This document shows, in pieces, positions 38,895 through 47,335 of a DNA stretch of 64,000 bases. The stretch's first letter is position 1, and every line of letters starts with the position of its first letter. The stretch is from NCBI RefSeq assembly GCF_014653155.1, contig NZ_BNAF01000004.1:1-64000 (forward strand). Direction: 5' to 3'. Both the position numbers and the translations under genes were made by a program. The notes below the pieces were generated by a model, which was not told where the DNA came from, did no database searches, and saw nothing but the letters and a program-made list of their open reading frames with translations. This DNA is from Sphingobacterium griseoflavum (GTDB lineage: Bacteria; Bacteroidota; Bacteroidia; Sphingobacteriales; Sphingobacteriaceae).

Positions 38895-39284
38895 CTACTT
38901 AACGACCGTTGCCTCCAATTCGACTTGCAAAGTTTCGAATAGTCCTTTTACTTCGATCAGGGAGGTGCTCTGTTGGATGCCATGCTTGTTGAGCCAGGCT
39001 TGTAGCACATCAAAGTTTTCCATCAACGCAGCCTCAGAAACGGTGTACACGTTTAGGCGTACAATGCCTGCGGAGGCAAAACCCGCGTGCTCGATTACTT
39101 TTTCTAGATTGGCGATCGCAATCACCAGTTGCTCCCGCATACCGGCTTTGCTGGAGATCCCGTCGGCGTCTACGGCGGCCTGTCCCGCGCAGTAGAGCGT
39201 GCTTTCCACCTGTTTCACTTCCACCGCCTGTACATAACTTCGGGCATCCTGCCAAGTCCAAGGACTGCTTGCTATTTTTTCCAT
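38895..39284 (-). CDS. RidA/YjgF/YER057c/UK114 family protein
   Basis: 129 residues, the standard length of the family. Recognisable blocks are ARSYVQAVEV...LYCAGQAAVDADG, QLVIAIANLEKVIEHAGF, IVRLNVYTV, and the C-terminal TSLIEVKGLFETLQVELEATVV. The Arg that contacts the substrate carboxylate in deaminating RidA members, normally in an ...R..V.V.. context near residue 105, is replaced here by the SLIEVKGL segment, so enamine/imine deaminase activity is uncertain. Same strand as the Crp-family regulator and DUF4202 gene upstream (90 bp gap). Confidence 0.88.
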   Translation of the reverse strand: MEKIASSPWTWQDARSYVQAVEVKQVESTLYCAGQAAVDADGISSKAGMREQLVIAIANLEKVIEHAGFASAGIVRLNVYTVSEAALMENFDVLQAWLNKHGIQQSTSLIEVKGLFETLQVELEATVVK

Positions 39285-39374
39285 TGTTTTATTGTATTTG
39301 TTTCCTGCCTACAAAGTTGAGGAAAAGAGGAGCTTTTGGCCTGTGACATACCGCACAAAATGGGGCTGCTGCAG

Positions 39375-39956
39375 CTACGTGCTGCTATATAGTCGGCTTA
39401 GCGTTTCACGCGTCACGCCGAGGTAGGCTGCCAGTTGCCCTTTGGGGAGCCGTTGTACCAGCTTTGGAAACTGCTTCACCAGCAGTTCATAGCGTTCCTT
39501 GGCTTGGTTGGTGAGCAGGGATAGTATGCGTTTCTGCGAAGCAATGTGGCCTGCAATGGATTTTTGGAAAAGAAAACGTTCGAATGTAGGTAGCTCCTTG
39601 CACAGCAGGAGATAGTTCTCTAGGGAGAGCTGAAAAAGCTGACAGTTTTCGAGGCAGTGTAGGGAAAGGGCAGTAGGCGTTTGCTCATAGAAGGCTTGGA
39701 AATCTGTTTCCCACCACTGTTCCATCGCGAAGGATAGGATATGCTCTTTAGCGACATCGTCATGATAAACAAGCTTGAGCAAACCCTTGGCAACGAAAAA
39801 AATATGTTTTACGCGTTCGCCTTCCCGAAAAAGGGCTTCGCCTTTGCAGCATTGTCGCTGTTGGAAATGGACGAGCACCTGCTCCAGTTCCTGACCGGAT
39901 AGGTTTCCCGTTATTGCCAAATGTGCGCGAAGTATCGTATTAGCCGTTGCTTTCAT
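39375..39956 (-). CDS. Crp/Fnr family transcriptional regulator
   Basis: 193 residues. A cNMP-binding fold (about 15-110) has FREGERVKHIFFVAKGLLKLVY; a helical linker follows, then a C-terminal winged-helix region (about 140-193) with RLPKGQLAAYLGVTRETLSRL as the recognition helix. The usual phosphate-binding Arg-Ser/Thr of true cAMP receptors is not evident, so it probably responds to another signal or to none, as in many Bacteroidota homologs. It lies between the RidA gene (90 bp downstream) and DUF4202 (9 bp upstream), all on one strand. Confidence 0.88.
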   Translation of the reverse strand: MKATANTILRAHLAITGNLSGQELEQVLVHFQQRQCCKGEALFREGERVKHIFFVAKGLLKLVYHDDVAKEHILSFAMEQWWETDFQAFYEQTPTALSLHCLENCQLFQLSLENYLLLCKELPTFERFLFQKSIAGHIASQKRILSLLTNQAKERYELLVKQFPKLVQRLPKGQLAAYLGVTRETLSRLYSST

Positions 39957-39965
39957 TGTTTGGCT

Positions 39966-40565
39966 TTATTGGCCTTTGGCTGCGAGTAGTGCCAAAGCGG
40001 CCTGTATATGGGCTAAACCTGCTTCAGAATATGGCAACTGCAGGGCGAATTGATGACCATGAGCATCCATCTTTAAGAGCGACTTGCGCAGGATATCCAC
40101 AATTTTATCTTCGTGTTTCGGAAAGAAGTCGGCATACTGAAATTGTAGAAAAACAAGACAAAGCGCGTTTTCCATAGTCTGTACATCGGCTTCTACTTTA
40201 ATCTTCCTTTTAAGGATGATCTGCTGGGTGGCTAGCATAGTCGTTTCGTCGTAGCCCAGCTCCCGCAATATCTTGCCAGCTGTCGTAGCATGGTGCTGTG
40301 CCAGCTCTTTTCTCCACAACAAATAGCCGCTTCGGTCCATCGGATAGTTTTTTCTAGGGCTCTCCCAGCGTCCGATGTGCTGGCTACGTGAGGCTAGCAA
40401 CAGCTGTTGGCTGGCCTGTGGATCCAATTTTCGCACCCATTCGTGTAGTTTTAAGGCCAAAAAATATTCTTGGGGATAATCCTGTCCTTTCCAAGTAAAT
40501 CGATTTGGGTCGTTTTTATTGTAGGCATCAAATCGTTCGAATGCTTGTTGCAGTTTCTCGCTCAT
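39966..40565 (-). CDS. DUF4202 domain protein
   Basis: 199 residues from the ATG at 40565 (MSEKLQQAFERFDAYN). The longer frame beginning at 40610 overlaps the promoter zone of the divergent gene and is less likely. Conserved-looking DUF4202 blocks: A..RFDAYN..DPN, LALKLHEWVRKLDP, LLLASRSQHIGRWESPRKNYPMDRSGYLLWRKELAQHHA and MENALCLVFLQFQYADF. The histidines in SQHIGRW and AQHHA, with a later Glu/Asp, resemble an HD-like metal site, but this is inference. The function is unknown. Only 9 bp from the Crp-family gene, so co-transcribed. Confidence 0.85.
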   Translation of the reverse strand: MSEKLQQAFERFDAYNKNDPNRFTWKGQDYPQEYFLALKLHEWVRKLDPQASQQLLLASRSQHIGRWESPRKNYPMDRSGYLLWRKELAQHHATTAGKILRELGYDETTMLATQQIILKRKIKVEADVQTMENALCLVFLQFQYADFFPKHEDKIVDILRKSLLKMDAHGHQFALQLPYSEAGLAHIQAALALLAAKGQ

Positions 40566-40689
40566 GTCTATTGTTTTCCCTAAATAAAGGTTTTTAAATG
40601 AAAAAGCCATGCATAATGTTACAGCATATAGCTTTACTATTTCGTTTGCAAGCAGACGAGTTGTCGACCCGAATGTTTACATTAGGGGT

Positions 40690-41538
40690 ATGAAACATGT
40701 ATTTTTTATCATGCTGATTTTAATAAGCCTTTTCGCGAAGGCACAAAAAACAGGTGAGCTTGTTGAAATTTCGAATCAATTTTCGTTTACGGAAGGGCCT
40801 ACGCCAGATGCCGACGGAAATATTTATTTTACCGATCAGCCTAACAACAGCATTTGGCGGTACGGTGTGGACGGTAGATTGACTTTATTTATGCAGCCTG
40901 CCGGCCGTTCCAATGGTCTTTATTTTGACAGCAAGGGGCAGATCATAGCCTGTGCCGATGAGCAAAACAAGCTATGGCGAATTGATACGGAAACGAAGCA
41001 TGTAGAAAATCTTGTGCACGGCTTTGAAGGCAAGCTGTTGAATGGCCCCAATGATATTTGGATATCGCCAGCAGGAGCGATGTATTTTACCGATCCGTTC
41101 TACGAACGCGATTATTGGAACCGTTCGGGCAGTGAACTGGCAGAAGCGCTTTATTGCTTGCGCAACGGCCAGCTTACTCAGGTGGATGCAGATTTCGTAA
41201 AACCAAATGGAATAGTCGGCAGTGCAGATGGCAAACTACTTTTTGTAGCAGACATCGGAGCGGATCGCACCTATGTATATGATATAGACGAGCAAGGAAA
41301 TGTGGTCAACAAACGCGTATTCTGTGAAAAAGGATCTGACGGAATGACTTTGGATCGTGCTGGCAATTTGTATCTGACCGGTAAAGGTGTTTTCGTGTAC
41401 AATGCGTATGGTGAATTTATCCGGCACATTCCAGTACCGGCGGGATGGACAGCAAACGTTTGTTTCGGAGGAGCAGCGCATGAATATCTTTTTATTACAG
41501 CCTCGGAAAAAATTTTCAAGATTTACCCTAATTGGTAG
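40690..41538 (+). CDS. SMP-30/gluconolactonase/LRE family protein, secreted
   Basis: 282 residues from the ATG at 40690 (MKHVFFIMLILISLFAKAQ), which gives a clean signal peptide; the open frame extends 27 codons further upstream without one. A six-bladed propeller pattern: FTEGPTPDADGNIYFTDQPNNSIW (metal-ligand Glu in EGP), LLNGPNDIWISPAGAMYFTDP (Asn/Asp ligands), FVKPNGIVGSADGKLLFVAD and GSDGMTLDRAGNLYLT (Asp ligand). Family members hydrolyse sugar lactones with a divalent cation. It is divergent from DUF4202 and followed, after a 372-bp gap, by a FucP-type transporter, so a sugar-oxidation role is reasonable but unproven. Confidence 0.88.
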   Translation: MKHVFFIMLILISLFAKAQKTGELVEISNQFSFTEGPTPDADGNIYFTDQPNNSIWRYGVDGRLTLFMQPAGRSNGLYFDSKGQIIACADEQNKLWRIDTETKHVENLVHGFEGKLLNGPNDIWISPAGAMYFTDPFYERDYWNRSGSELAEALYCLRNGQLTQVDADFVKPNGIVGSADGKLLFVADIGADRTYVYDIDEQGNVVNKRVFCEKGSDGMTLDRAGNLYLTGKGVFVYNAYGEFIRHIPVPAGWTANVCFGGAAHEYLFITASEKIFKIYPNW

Positions 41539-41910
41539 TCTCTGCATATGGCAATTGCAGCAACGTGTAAAGTGTGCACTTACTTTTTGTGCCAAGTTTT
41601 TTGCTGTCGATTTGGAAATTCGCCGAATTCGATGTACAATTGCATCGCTCCTTTTCTGCAATTAAATGGTTTTAGCTTTTTTGTAGAAGGGAAATCGATG
41701 AGGGAATGACTTGCAGCTATGTAAAGTATATCAAGCCTAATGGTTAAACCGTATGAAAGCATAGGTATATGCTTACTCTTCGATTTGATGTATGTTAACG
41801 AAACAAACGGATGCTTTTTCGCGGATCAAAAACAGTGTTATGCGTAGGTCAGGGTGGCGTGCACATTGCTGTAAGGTTGGTAGAAAGCGTTTATTACAGC
41901 TATAAAAAAA
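41539..41910. other. Intergenic region, no gene seen
   Basis: 372 bp between the lactonase and the sugar transporter. It contains a weak CTGCA/TGCAG inverted repeat near 41548-41566 but no clear terminator, promoter or coding frame. Confidence 0.5.
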
Positions 41911-43329
41911 ATGCAAACAACAACGACGACCAAGCAGAATTATCTGGTTCCCTTGATTACGATTACGGCACTCTTTTTTATGTGGGGATTTATCACCTGC
42001 ATGAACGATATCCTGATCCCTTACTTAAAGCAGCTTTTTTCCCTTACATTTTTCGAATCCATGCTGGTGCAGTTTTGCTTCTTTGGCGCATATTTCATCG
42101 GTTCGTTGATTTACTTTCTTTTTTCGACTATGGTGGAAGATCCTATCAACAAGGTAGGATATAAGAAAGGGATTCTTTTCGGGATATTTTTGGCAGCAGC
42201 CGGATGCGTATTGTTCTATCCTGCCGCCAGCCTGTCTTCGTATCCACTATTTCTAGGTGCGTTGTTTGTACTGGGACTTGGCTTCACGGTGTTGCAGATC
42301 ACGGCCAACGCGTATGTCTCTCTATTGGGCCCCGAAGAATCGGCTTCCAGCCGTCTGAATATGACGCAGGCTTTTAATGCTTTCGGAACCACGATCGCAC
42401 CGGTCTTGGGGGGGCATTTGATATTCGAATTGTTCTCTTCTCCGGATGGTAGCTTTAGTGCGGTTGCTACACGATTGCCTTATTTGATCTTTGGGGCGAT
42501 CTTATTGTTGGTGGCTTTGATGATCTCGCGCGTAAAACTCCCGTCTTTCCAGACAGACGATACCGAGCCGGTAAAAGGTTGGGGCGCATTGAAATACAAG
42601 CATTTGCTGTATGGTGTGGGCACCATGTTCTGTTATGTCGGGGGCGAAGTTGCCGTCGGTAGCTTTATCATCAGCTTTTTGGAGCTTCCAGAAGTGATGG
42701 GATTCAATGAGGCAGTAAGCAAAAACTATTTAGCACTCTATTGGGGAGGCGCAATGATCGGGCGTTTCCTGGGAGCAATATCCCTGAATCAGGAGTTGCC
42801 TAACGGTAAAAAAATGCTGTATATGGTGTTTACGGCCCTAGCAGTGTTCCTAGTGATCTACGGTGTAGTCAGTCTGACGTTTTCGCAGATATCGTTCTTC
42901 CTCGGTTTTATAGCCCTTAACTTTGTTGCATTCATGATCGGCAAATCTGCACCGGCGCGTACGCTTGTGGTTTTTGCGACCATTAATGTGGCGCTATTGG
43001 CATCGACAATCTTGAATACGGGTGTTTGGGCCATGTACAGCGTATTGGGAGTCGGTATATTCAATTCCATCATGTTTTCCAATATCTATACCTTGTCTAT
43101 CGCTGGTTTGGGTAAATACACTAGCCAAGGATCTTCTTTGGTAGTGATGGCTATACTGGGGGGTGCCATTGTACCGATCGTGCAGGGTTATCTGGCAGAT
43201 AATATCGGCGTACAGGACTCTTTTTTGGTTCCGGCTTTATGCTACGTTGTTATCCTCATATTCGGGGTTTACTGCTTACGAACGCTGAGCCAAGTAAAGA
43301 TGGACGGATCGGCAAAATCGGGTCACTAA
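41911..43329 (+). CDS. FucP/GluP-type sugar MFS transporter
   Basis: 472 residues with about 12 membrane helices. The N-terminal LITITALFFMWGFITCMNDILIPYLKQLF is diagnostic for the FHS/FucP family (glucose, galactose or fucose:H+ symporters). Further family features are LGLGFTVLQITANAYVSLLGPEESASSRLNMTQAFNAFGTTIAPVLGG near residue 125 and YWGGAMIGRF near 290. It imports a hexose across the inner membrane. The A-rich stretch before ATG 41911 is a typical start. The terminator at 43339 follows. Galactose from the PUL upstream is a possible substrate, but the distance of 12 kb makes that only a suggestion. Confidence 0.92.
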   Translation: MQTTTTTKQNYLVPLITITALFFMWGFITCMNDILIPYLKQLFSLTFFESMLVQFCFFGAYFIGSLIYFLFSTMVEDPINKVGYKKGILFGIFLAAAGCVLFYPAASLSSYPLFLGALFVLGLGFTVLQITANAYVSLLGPEESASSRLNMTQAFNAFGTTIAPVLGGHLIFELFSSPDGSFSAVATRLPYLIFGAILLLVALMISRVKLPSFQTDDTEPVKGWGALKYKHLLYGVGTMFCYVGGEVAVGSFIISFLELPEVMGFNEAVSKNYLALYWGGAMIGRFLGAISLNQELPNGKKMLYMVFTALAVFLVIYGVVSLTFSQISFFLGFIALNFVAFMIGKSAPARTLVVFATINVALLASTILNTGVWAMYSVLGVGIFNSIMFSNIYTLSIAGLGKYTSQGSSLVVMAILGGAIVPIVQGYLADNIGVQDSFLVPALCYVVILIFGVYCLRTLSQVKMDGSAKSGH

Positions 43330-43338
43330 AGAAAAAGC

Positions 43339-43370
43339 AAAAGATAGCGTCAGGCTATCTTTTTTTCTTT
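43339..43370 (+). terminator. Terminator after the sugar transporter
   Basis: Stem AAAAGATAGC/GCTATCTTTT with a GTCAG loop and T-rich tail (TTTTTCTTTT). Only about 30 bp before the next ATG, so it may partly attenuate read-through. Confidence 0.85.
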
Positions 43371-43399
43371 TATGATATATAAATAATCTAAAGACTACC

Positions 43400-45274
43400 A
43401 TGGGCCTCCAAAAGATCCTTACTTTTCCTCAATATGCTTGTTTATCGCCACGCTTGCGGGTGTTTTTTCTTTTTGTAGCCTTTTGTGCGGCGACGGGCTG
43501 CTCGAGCAGCAGGGAGTTCGCTTTTCTTCAGGAACGCGATCGGCTGCAGGGTCTGTCTGACAGTGTTTTATCTGCGCATATTGACGAATTTAATCGCTAC
43601 GAAGGGCGGCCAGCGTCGGACGGTCCATTTGACAGCAGCAACAACAAAGCATTTCTACGCAATAATGTACCCCTATTTATGAGCTCAGATGATGCCATGA
43701 ATAAGGTATACAATTATCGCTGGTGGATGGTGAGTAAACATCTAAAGGAATATGAAGATCCGGAAGACCAACAAAAATACTGGGTGGTGACCGAGTTTTT
43801 CGGTGTCAAGCCTTGGGCATCTTTAAGTGGGGCCATAACGTGTCCTGCGGGACATCAATTCTATGATGTTCGTTGGCTTCGAGATCCAACATACTTAAAA
43901 TCGTATGCCGACTACTTCATCAAAGGATCTGCATCACGATTGAACCAACGAGAAAACGACAACTTTTTAACATACTTGAGCAGGCCTGAAAGCCACCATT
44001 TTTCGAGTTGGATGTTGGATGGCATTGATGCGTATTTACGTATCCATCCAGATTCAGCATGGTTGCATGGCATACTGCCCGATATGGAGCGACACCAAGC
44101 CGTGTGGGATAGCTTATTCACCGTTCAGAAAACCGGCGCCAAGACATCTGGTCTCTACAAAATTCTGGATCTATACGATGGCATGGAATTTAGTCTATCG
44201 GCCGTTTTGGGGCTTATCGCTAGCGAGGGTGCATATGATCTCTATACGGCAGAAAATTGGCGTGATTATTACTTGGGTTGGGAAACAACGGCTAACGCTG
44301 CGCGGTCCACGCAAGCGGTACAATATCCGCATGCTTATCGTAAAGGCTATCCGGATCTTTATTTGGTTCGCCCTTCCGTGAACAGCTATGCGTATGGCAA
44401 TATCCGTGCGCTGCGTGATCTATACGGACTGGATGAGCGCAACTACCAGCAAACCGGAGCAATCAAAAAGTCGACGTTTTACCGAGACCGGGCTTCGAAC
44501 CTTCAACAAAAGGCGATGGATGTGCTGTGGAATGATGATGACCATTTTTTTTACAGTTACACCGCTGGTGATAACGCATTTGGTGCACGCGACTTTCAGG
44601 CGCGTGTGCGAGAGTCCGTTGGCTATACACCATGGTATTTCAACATGATTCCGAAGGATAAAGCGAGGGACTACGCGGAAGCTTGGTTTTTTTTCACGTC
44701 GGATAAGGGCTTTGACAATACTAATGGCATGACGACGGCGGAGCGGCAACATCCCTACTATAACGAACAGGCCTACGCGTGGAATGGTCGGGGCTGGCCC
44801 TTCCAAAATTCGGTGGTCTATAAGGCATACGCCAACTATTTGCGGCATTACAAGCAGGAGATCACCGAAGCGGATCGACATGCTCTCTTTGCACAAATCA
44901 AAAAATTAACGACACTGCACGATCCGGAAAAACCGAATATTGGAGAGTGGTACATTCCTAGCGATGGGAAAACCTTCGGGGGTGAACAAGATTACTTTCA
45001 TTCCACGTTTCCTGATATAATCATCGAGGATTTAGTAGGTTTTAAAGGGCAGCACGAGCGAAAGTTTGACCTTCAACCGCTGCTGCCGGAAAACGAATGG
45101 GATTACTTTTACTTGGGTCGCCTTCGCTACCACAGCCATGATGTGGATATCATTTGGAAAAAAGATTGGGATAAAACCCGACCGGGCGATCAGTCAATGT
45201 TAGGGGTGTGGGTGGATGGCAAACTAGTCGCTCAGGCGCCGGACTTGCAGACCAAACTCACCGTAGAGCTTTAG
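43400..45274 (+). CDS. Lipoprotein resembling MGH1-like / GH63-type (alpha/alpha)6 glycosidases
   Basis: 624 residues. Lipobox CAATGC near residue 34. The body has the (alpha/alpha)-barrel look of MGH1-like and GH63/GH65 enzymes: MDVLWNDDDHFFYSYTAGD, VRESVGYTPWYFNMIP, YYNEQAYAWNGRGWPFQNSVVYKAYANYLRHY, and LYKILDLYDGMEFSLSA for the other half of the cleft. Candidate acids are Asp/Glu in these blocks; I cannot fix the catalytic pair. The C-terminus (DYFYLGRLRYHSHDVDIIWKKDWD...) resembles the beta-sandwich C-cap of GH65/MGH1 proteins. Predicted to act on an alpha-linked sugar at the cell envelope. The terminator between it and the FucP gene makes it a separate or weakly coupled unit. Confidence 0.72.
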   Translation: MGLQKILTFPQYACLSPRLRVFFLFVAFCAATGCSSSREFAFLQERDRLQGLSDSVLSAHIDEFNRYEGRPASDGPFDSSNNKAFLRNNVPLFMSSDDAMNKVYNYRWWMVSKHLKEYEDPEDQQKYWVVTEFFGVKPWASLSGAITCPAGHQFYDVRWLRDPTYLKSYADYFIKGSASRLNQRENDNFLTYLSRPESHHFSSWMLDGIDAYLRIHPDSAWLHGILPDMERHQAVWDSLFTVQKTGAKTSGLYKILDLYDGMEFSLSAVLGLIASEGAYDLYTAENWRDYYLGWETTANAARSTQAVQYPHAYRKGYPDLYLVRPSVNSYAYGNIRALRDLYGLDERNYQQTGAIKKSTFYRDRASNLQQKAMDVLWNDDDHFFYSYTAGDNAFGARDFQARVRESVGYTPWYFNMIPKDKARDYAEAWFFFTSDKGFDNTNGMTTAERQHPYYNEQAYAWNGRGWPFQNSVVYKAYANYLRHYKQEITEADRHALFAQIKKLTTLHDPEKPNIGEWYIPSDGKTFGGEQDYFHSTFPDIIIEDLVGFKGQHERKFDLQPLLPENEWDYFYLGRLRYHSHDVDIIWKKDWDKTRPGDQSMLGVWVDGKLVAQAPDLQTKLTVEL

Positions 45275-45283
45275 CAAAGCAAT

Positions 45284-45312
45284 AAAAAAGGATAGGGCGC
45301 CCTATCCTTTTC
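45284..45312. terminator. Bidirectional terminator
   Basis: The perfect palindrome AAAAGGATAGGGC/GCCCTATCCTTTT has T-runs on both strands. It ends the 43400-45274 gene and, on the other strand, the 45335-45718 gene. Confidence 0.9.
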
Positions 45313-45334
45313 TACATAACTTATTGTGGACCTT

Positions 45335-45718
45335 TTATCGTTCACAGTTGGCAGTCCATGTTCTACCGTCTCTATTGAACAAGATACGTAGTGTAGATTC
45401 CGTTACGGTAATGGATCCAATGGCTTCATCGCTAAACACGATCGTGTTGTTGTCATTTTTGCGCATTTGGATATCATTCAACGTCGGAATGCTATTGGAG
45501 AAGTTAAAGCTATAGTTGTCGCCAACTTTTACAACCCGTACAGACCCGCTGGTGGACGTGACATCGGCTTCACCGTCATTCGAGCTGCTGAATGCTACAG
45601 ATCCGTTGTACGTACCCACAAATAGGTCGTTATCTGCAGGATCATCGTCTTTACTACAGGCGCCGAACATAAAAACCGATACCATGATCAAAGCCAAGAT
45701 TTTAATTGCTGCTTTCAT
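45335..45718 (-). CDS. Small uncharacterised lipoprotein
   Basis: 127 residues. The signal ends FMFGAC (Cys21) and is followed by SKDDDPADND, matching the acidic surface-export type. The remaining ~95 residues are beta-rich (YNGSVAFSSSN, GSVRVVKVGDNYSFNFSN, NTIVFSDEAIGSITVTESTLRILF), reminiscent of small lipocalin-like or DUF-type barrels. I recognise no named family. Monocistronic, ended by the shared palindrome terminator. Confidence 0.75.
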   Translation of the reverse strand: MKAAIKILALIMVSVFMFGACSKDDDPADNDLFVGTYNGSVAFSSSNDGEADVTSTSGSVRVVKVGDNYSFNFSNSIPTLNDIQMRKNDNNTIVFSDEAIGSITVTESTLRILFNRDGRTWTANCER

Positions 45719-45947
45719 AAAAATAATGTTAAATTTTTGTTCTGTTACCCTTATTAGACGTACATCGTAAAGATAAAGTTTTTAAAAAAAGCAGTTTTTG
45801 GTTATTTAACGTGATTTCGAGACAGGTGCGGGATTTTTCAAAAATATCCATAACAACGCGATGTAGAGAATTAATAATTATTTAATCTTTTAAGTAATCA
45901 AATTAACTTTTTACTAGTTATATTAGAGGGTGTTAAACAATACGACT

Positions 45948-46145
45948 ATGGATTCCGTAAATACCACTGCAAGTAAACGAAGCGTCCACTTGCTGTCCTT
46001 GGCACAAATGCCGTATGAGGTTGATGATATAGAGGCGTTACGCAAACGATCTTGTGCATTGTTAAATAAGTTTCGAACAGTTTGGAACGAATCGGAATAT
46101 CAGGAATGGTGTGCAATTCAGCGCGTGCTGTATAAAATAACATGA
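45948..46145 (+). CDS. Possible small protein, unknown
   Basis: 65 codons from the ATG at 45948 (MDSVNTTASKRSV); the open frame begins at a GTG 18 bp earlier. No signal peptide or known motif; charged and helical toward the end (ALRKRSCALLNKF, NESEYQEWCAIQRV). It sits alone in a 520-bp gap between genes. Codon use looks acceptable but evidence is thin. Confidence 0.4.
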   Translation: MDSVNTTASKRSVHLLSLAQMPYEVDDIEALRKRSCALLNKFRTVWNESEYQEWCAIQRVLYKIT

Positions 46146-46240
46146 GCCATTGGCTCACTGACATGTAGGGATGCAAGCACATTTCGTTTGTTGCATAGCG
46201 CAGATTTTACAGGATGAACCTATACTGATTTGACTGAAGC

Positions 46241-46675
46241 ATGATGAATCGATTCCTTATACTTTTTATGGCGGCAAGTGTTTTCGGCTGTGGTAACCCG
46301 CGTTATGAACCGGTCAGCAATAGTTGGACAGACAATGAAGAGCTGCAGGCAGAGCTCGAGCACACCTTGCTTGCCGACATGCAAGAGGTCTCGAAAACCT
46401 TGCACGGGACGGAAGTCAAAATTCGCGGAAAGCTCGTGTATGAATATGATGATGCTGCTATTTATCCGTTTGACGATTGCTCCGATTACAAGCCGATTTG
46501 GATCCATGTAGATCACGAATCGGATCTACATTCTTTTCTATTGCAAAACGACGATGCATTGGTAACCATTGTAGGCGTCGTTGATACGATGGCCTATTTT
46601 GATAGGCGGCAGTACGGAAGCGCTATAAAAGATATTGCCCGCGTGGACGTCCGTTATAGCTTAGCACAACAATAG
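46241..46675 (+). CDS. Small uncharacterised lipoprotein
   Basis: 144 residues (the next ATG at 46244 is equally good). Lipobox ASVFGC with Cys17. The mature part has alternating strands (VKIRGKLVYEYDDAAIYPF, KPIWIHVD, ALVTIVGVVDTMAYF, IKDIARVDVRY) and could form an OB-like or small barrel fold. No recognised family. A terminator follows 15 bp after the stop. Confidence 0.65.
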   Translation: MMNRFLILFMAASVFGCGNPRYEPVSNSWTDNEELQAELEHTLLADMQEVSKTLHGTEVKIRGKLVYEYDDAAIYPFDDCSDYKPIWIHVDHESDLHSFLLQNDDALVTIVGVVDTMAYFDRRQYGSAIKDIARVDVRYSLAQQ

Positions 46676-46690
46676 TCCCACCTAGGAATG

Positions 46691-46717
46691 AACCCCCGTT
46701 TATAAAAACGAGGGTTT
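46691..46717 (+). terminator. Intrinsic terminator
   Basis: AACCCCCGTTT and AAACGAGGGTT form a 10-of-11 bp stem (one C-A mismatch) with a short loop and TTT tail, between two convergent genes. Confidence 0.7.
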
Positions 46718-46730
46718 CGAGTTTCCAATT

Positions 46731-47246
46731 TTATTCCAGTTCAATCTGTATGGCATCGCCATTGGAAATGCCGCTGATAGCGCCGCTATTATACTGTATG
46801 GTATAGGTTCCCGATTTTTCAAAACGATATCCTTTGGATACATTGAATCGGATACTGTCCTGCTTCCCCGGTGCTACGATACGATAAGTGTCCGCTGGCG
46901 GTGGCATCACCCGTCTGGTCATTGCGCCCATATAGGGTACTTCTTGACCTTCCGCATGGGTGATGGTTAAAAAATTGCTCAAGAATCCTTCAAAAGGCGT
47001 ATGATATTGTGTAAAGCGGAGGGTATCCTCGGTTGGGTTATATACTTTGAAAAGGATCGAAATGCTATCTGTTAATTTGTAGGTAGCGTTTGCCTCGAGC
47101 GAGGCCACAAGCATGGTATCGATGGTTGGTGCTGTACTCCCGGATGAGGTCAATGTGGTATGCTTTGTGTTGCCTGTTTGCTGACAGCTTGCATTTAACA
47201 GCAGTGCTGCTGCCAGAGCTGCCGTAGCATAGATTGATGTGTTCAT
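46731..47246 (-). CDS. Lipoprotein with a deuterolysin-propeptide-like Ig domain (tentative)
   Basis: 171 residues. Lipobox LLLNASC with Cys21. Residues about 50-170 form a beta-sandwich: ATYKLTDSISILFKVYNPTEDTLRF, YHTPFEGFLSNFLTITHAEGQEVPYMG, RRVMPPPADTYRIVAPGKQDSIRFNVSKGYRFEKSGTYTIQYN. This order (NPT, TP.EG, VPY.G, RR..P, L.PG, Y....G.Y..QY) resembles the domain preceding the catalytic part of M35-type peptidases and some standalone inhibitor-like proteins. No catalytic domain is attached here. The resemblance is from memory and needs a profile search; the function is unknown. Confidence 0.55.
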   Translation of the reverse strand: MNTSIYATAALAAALLLNASCQQTGNTKHTTLTSSGSTAPTIDTMLVASLEANATYKLTDSISILFKVYNPTEDTLRFTQYHTPFEGFLSNFLTITHAEGQEVPYMGAMTRRVMPPPADTYRIVAPGKQDSIRFNVSKGYRFEKSGTYTIQYNSGAISGISNGDAIQIELE

Positions 47247-47335
47247 TGTGTATAGATTGTTTGGTGTAGCAAACGGCCTTGGTCGGTATTTGGCTACAGG
47301 TTGTCATAAAAATAGTGTTCTAATGTATTAGTGTT

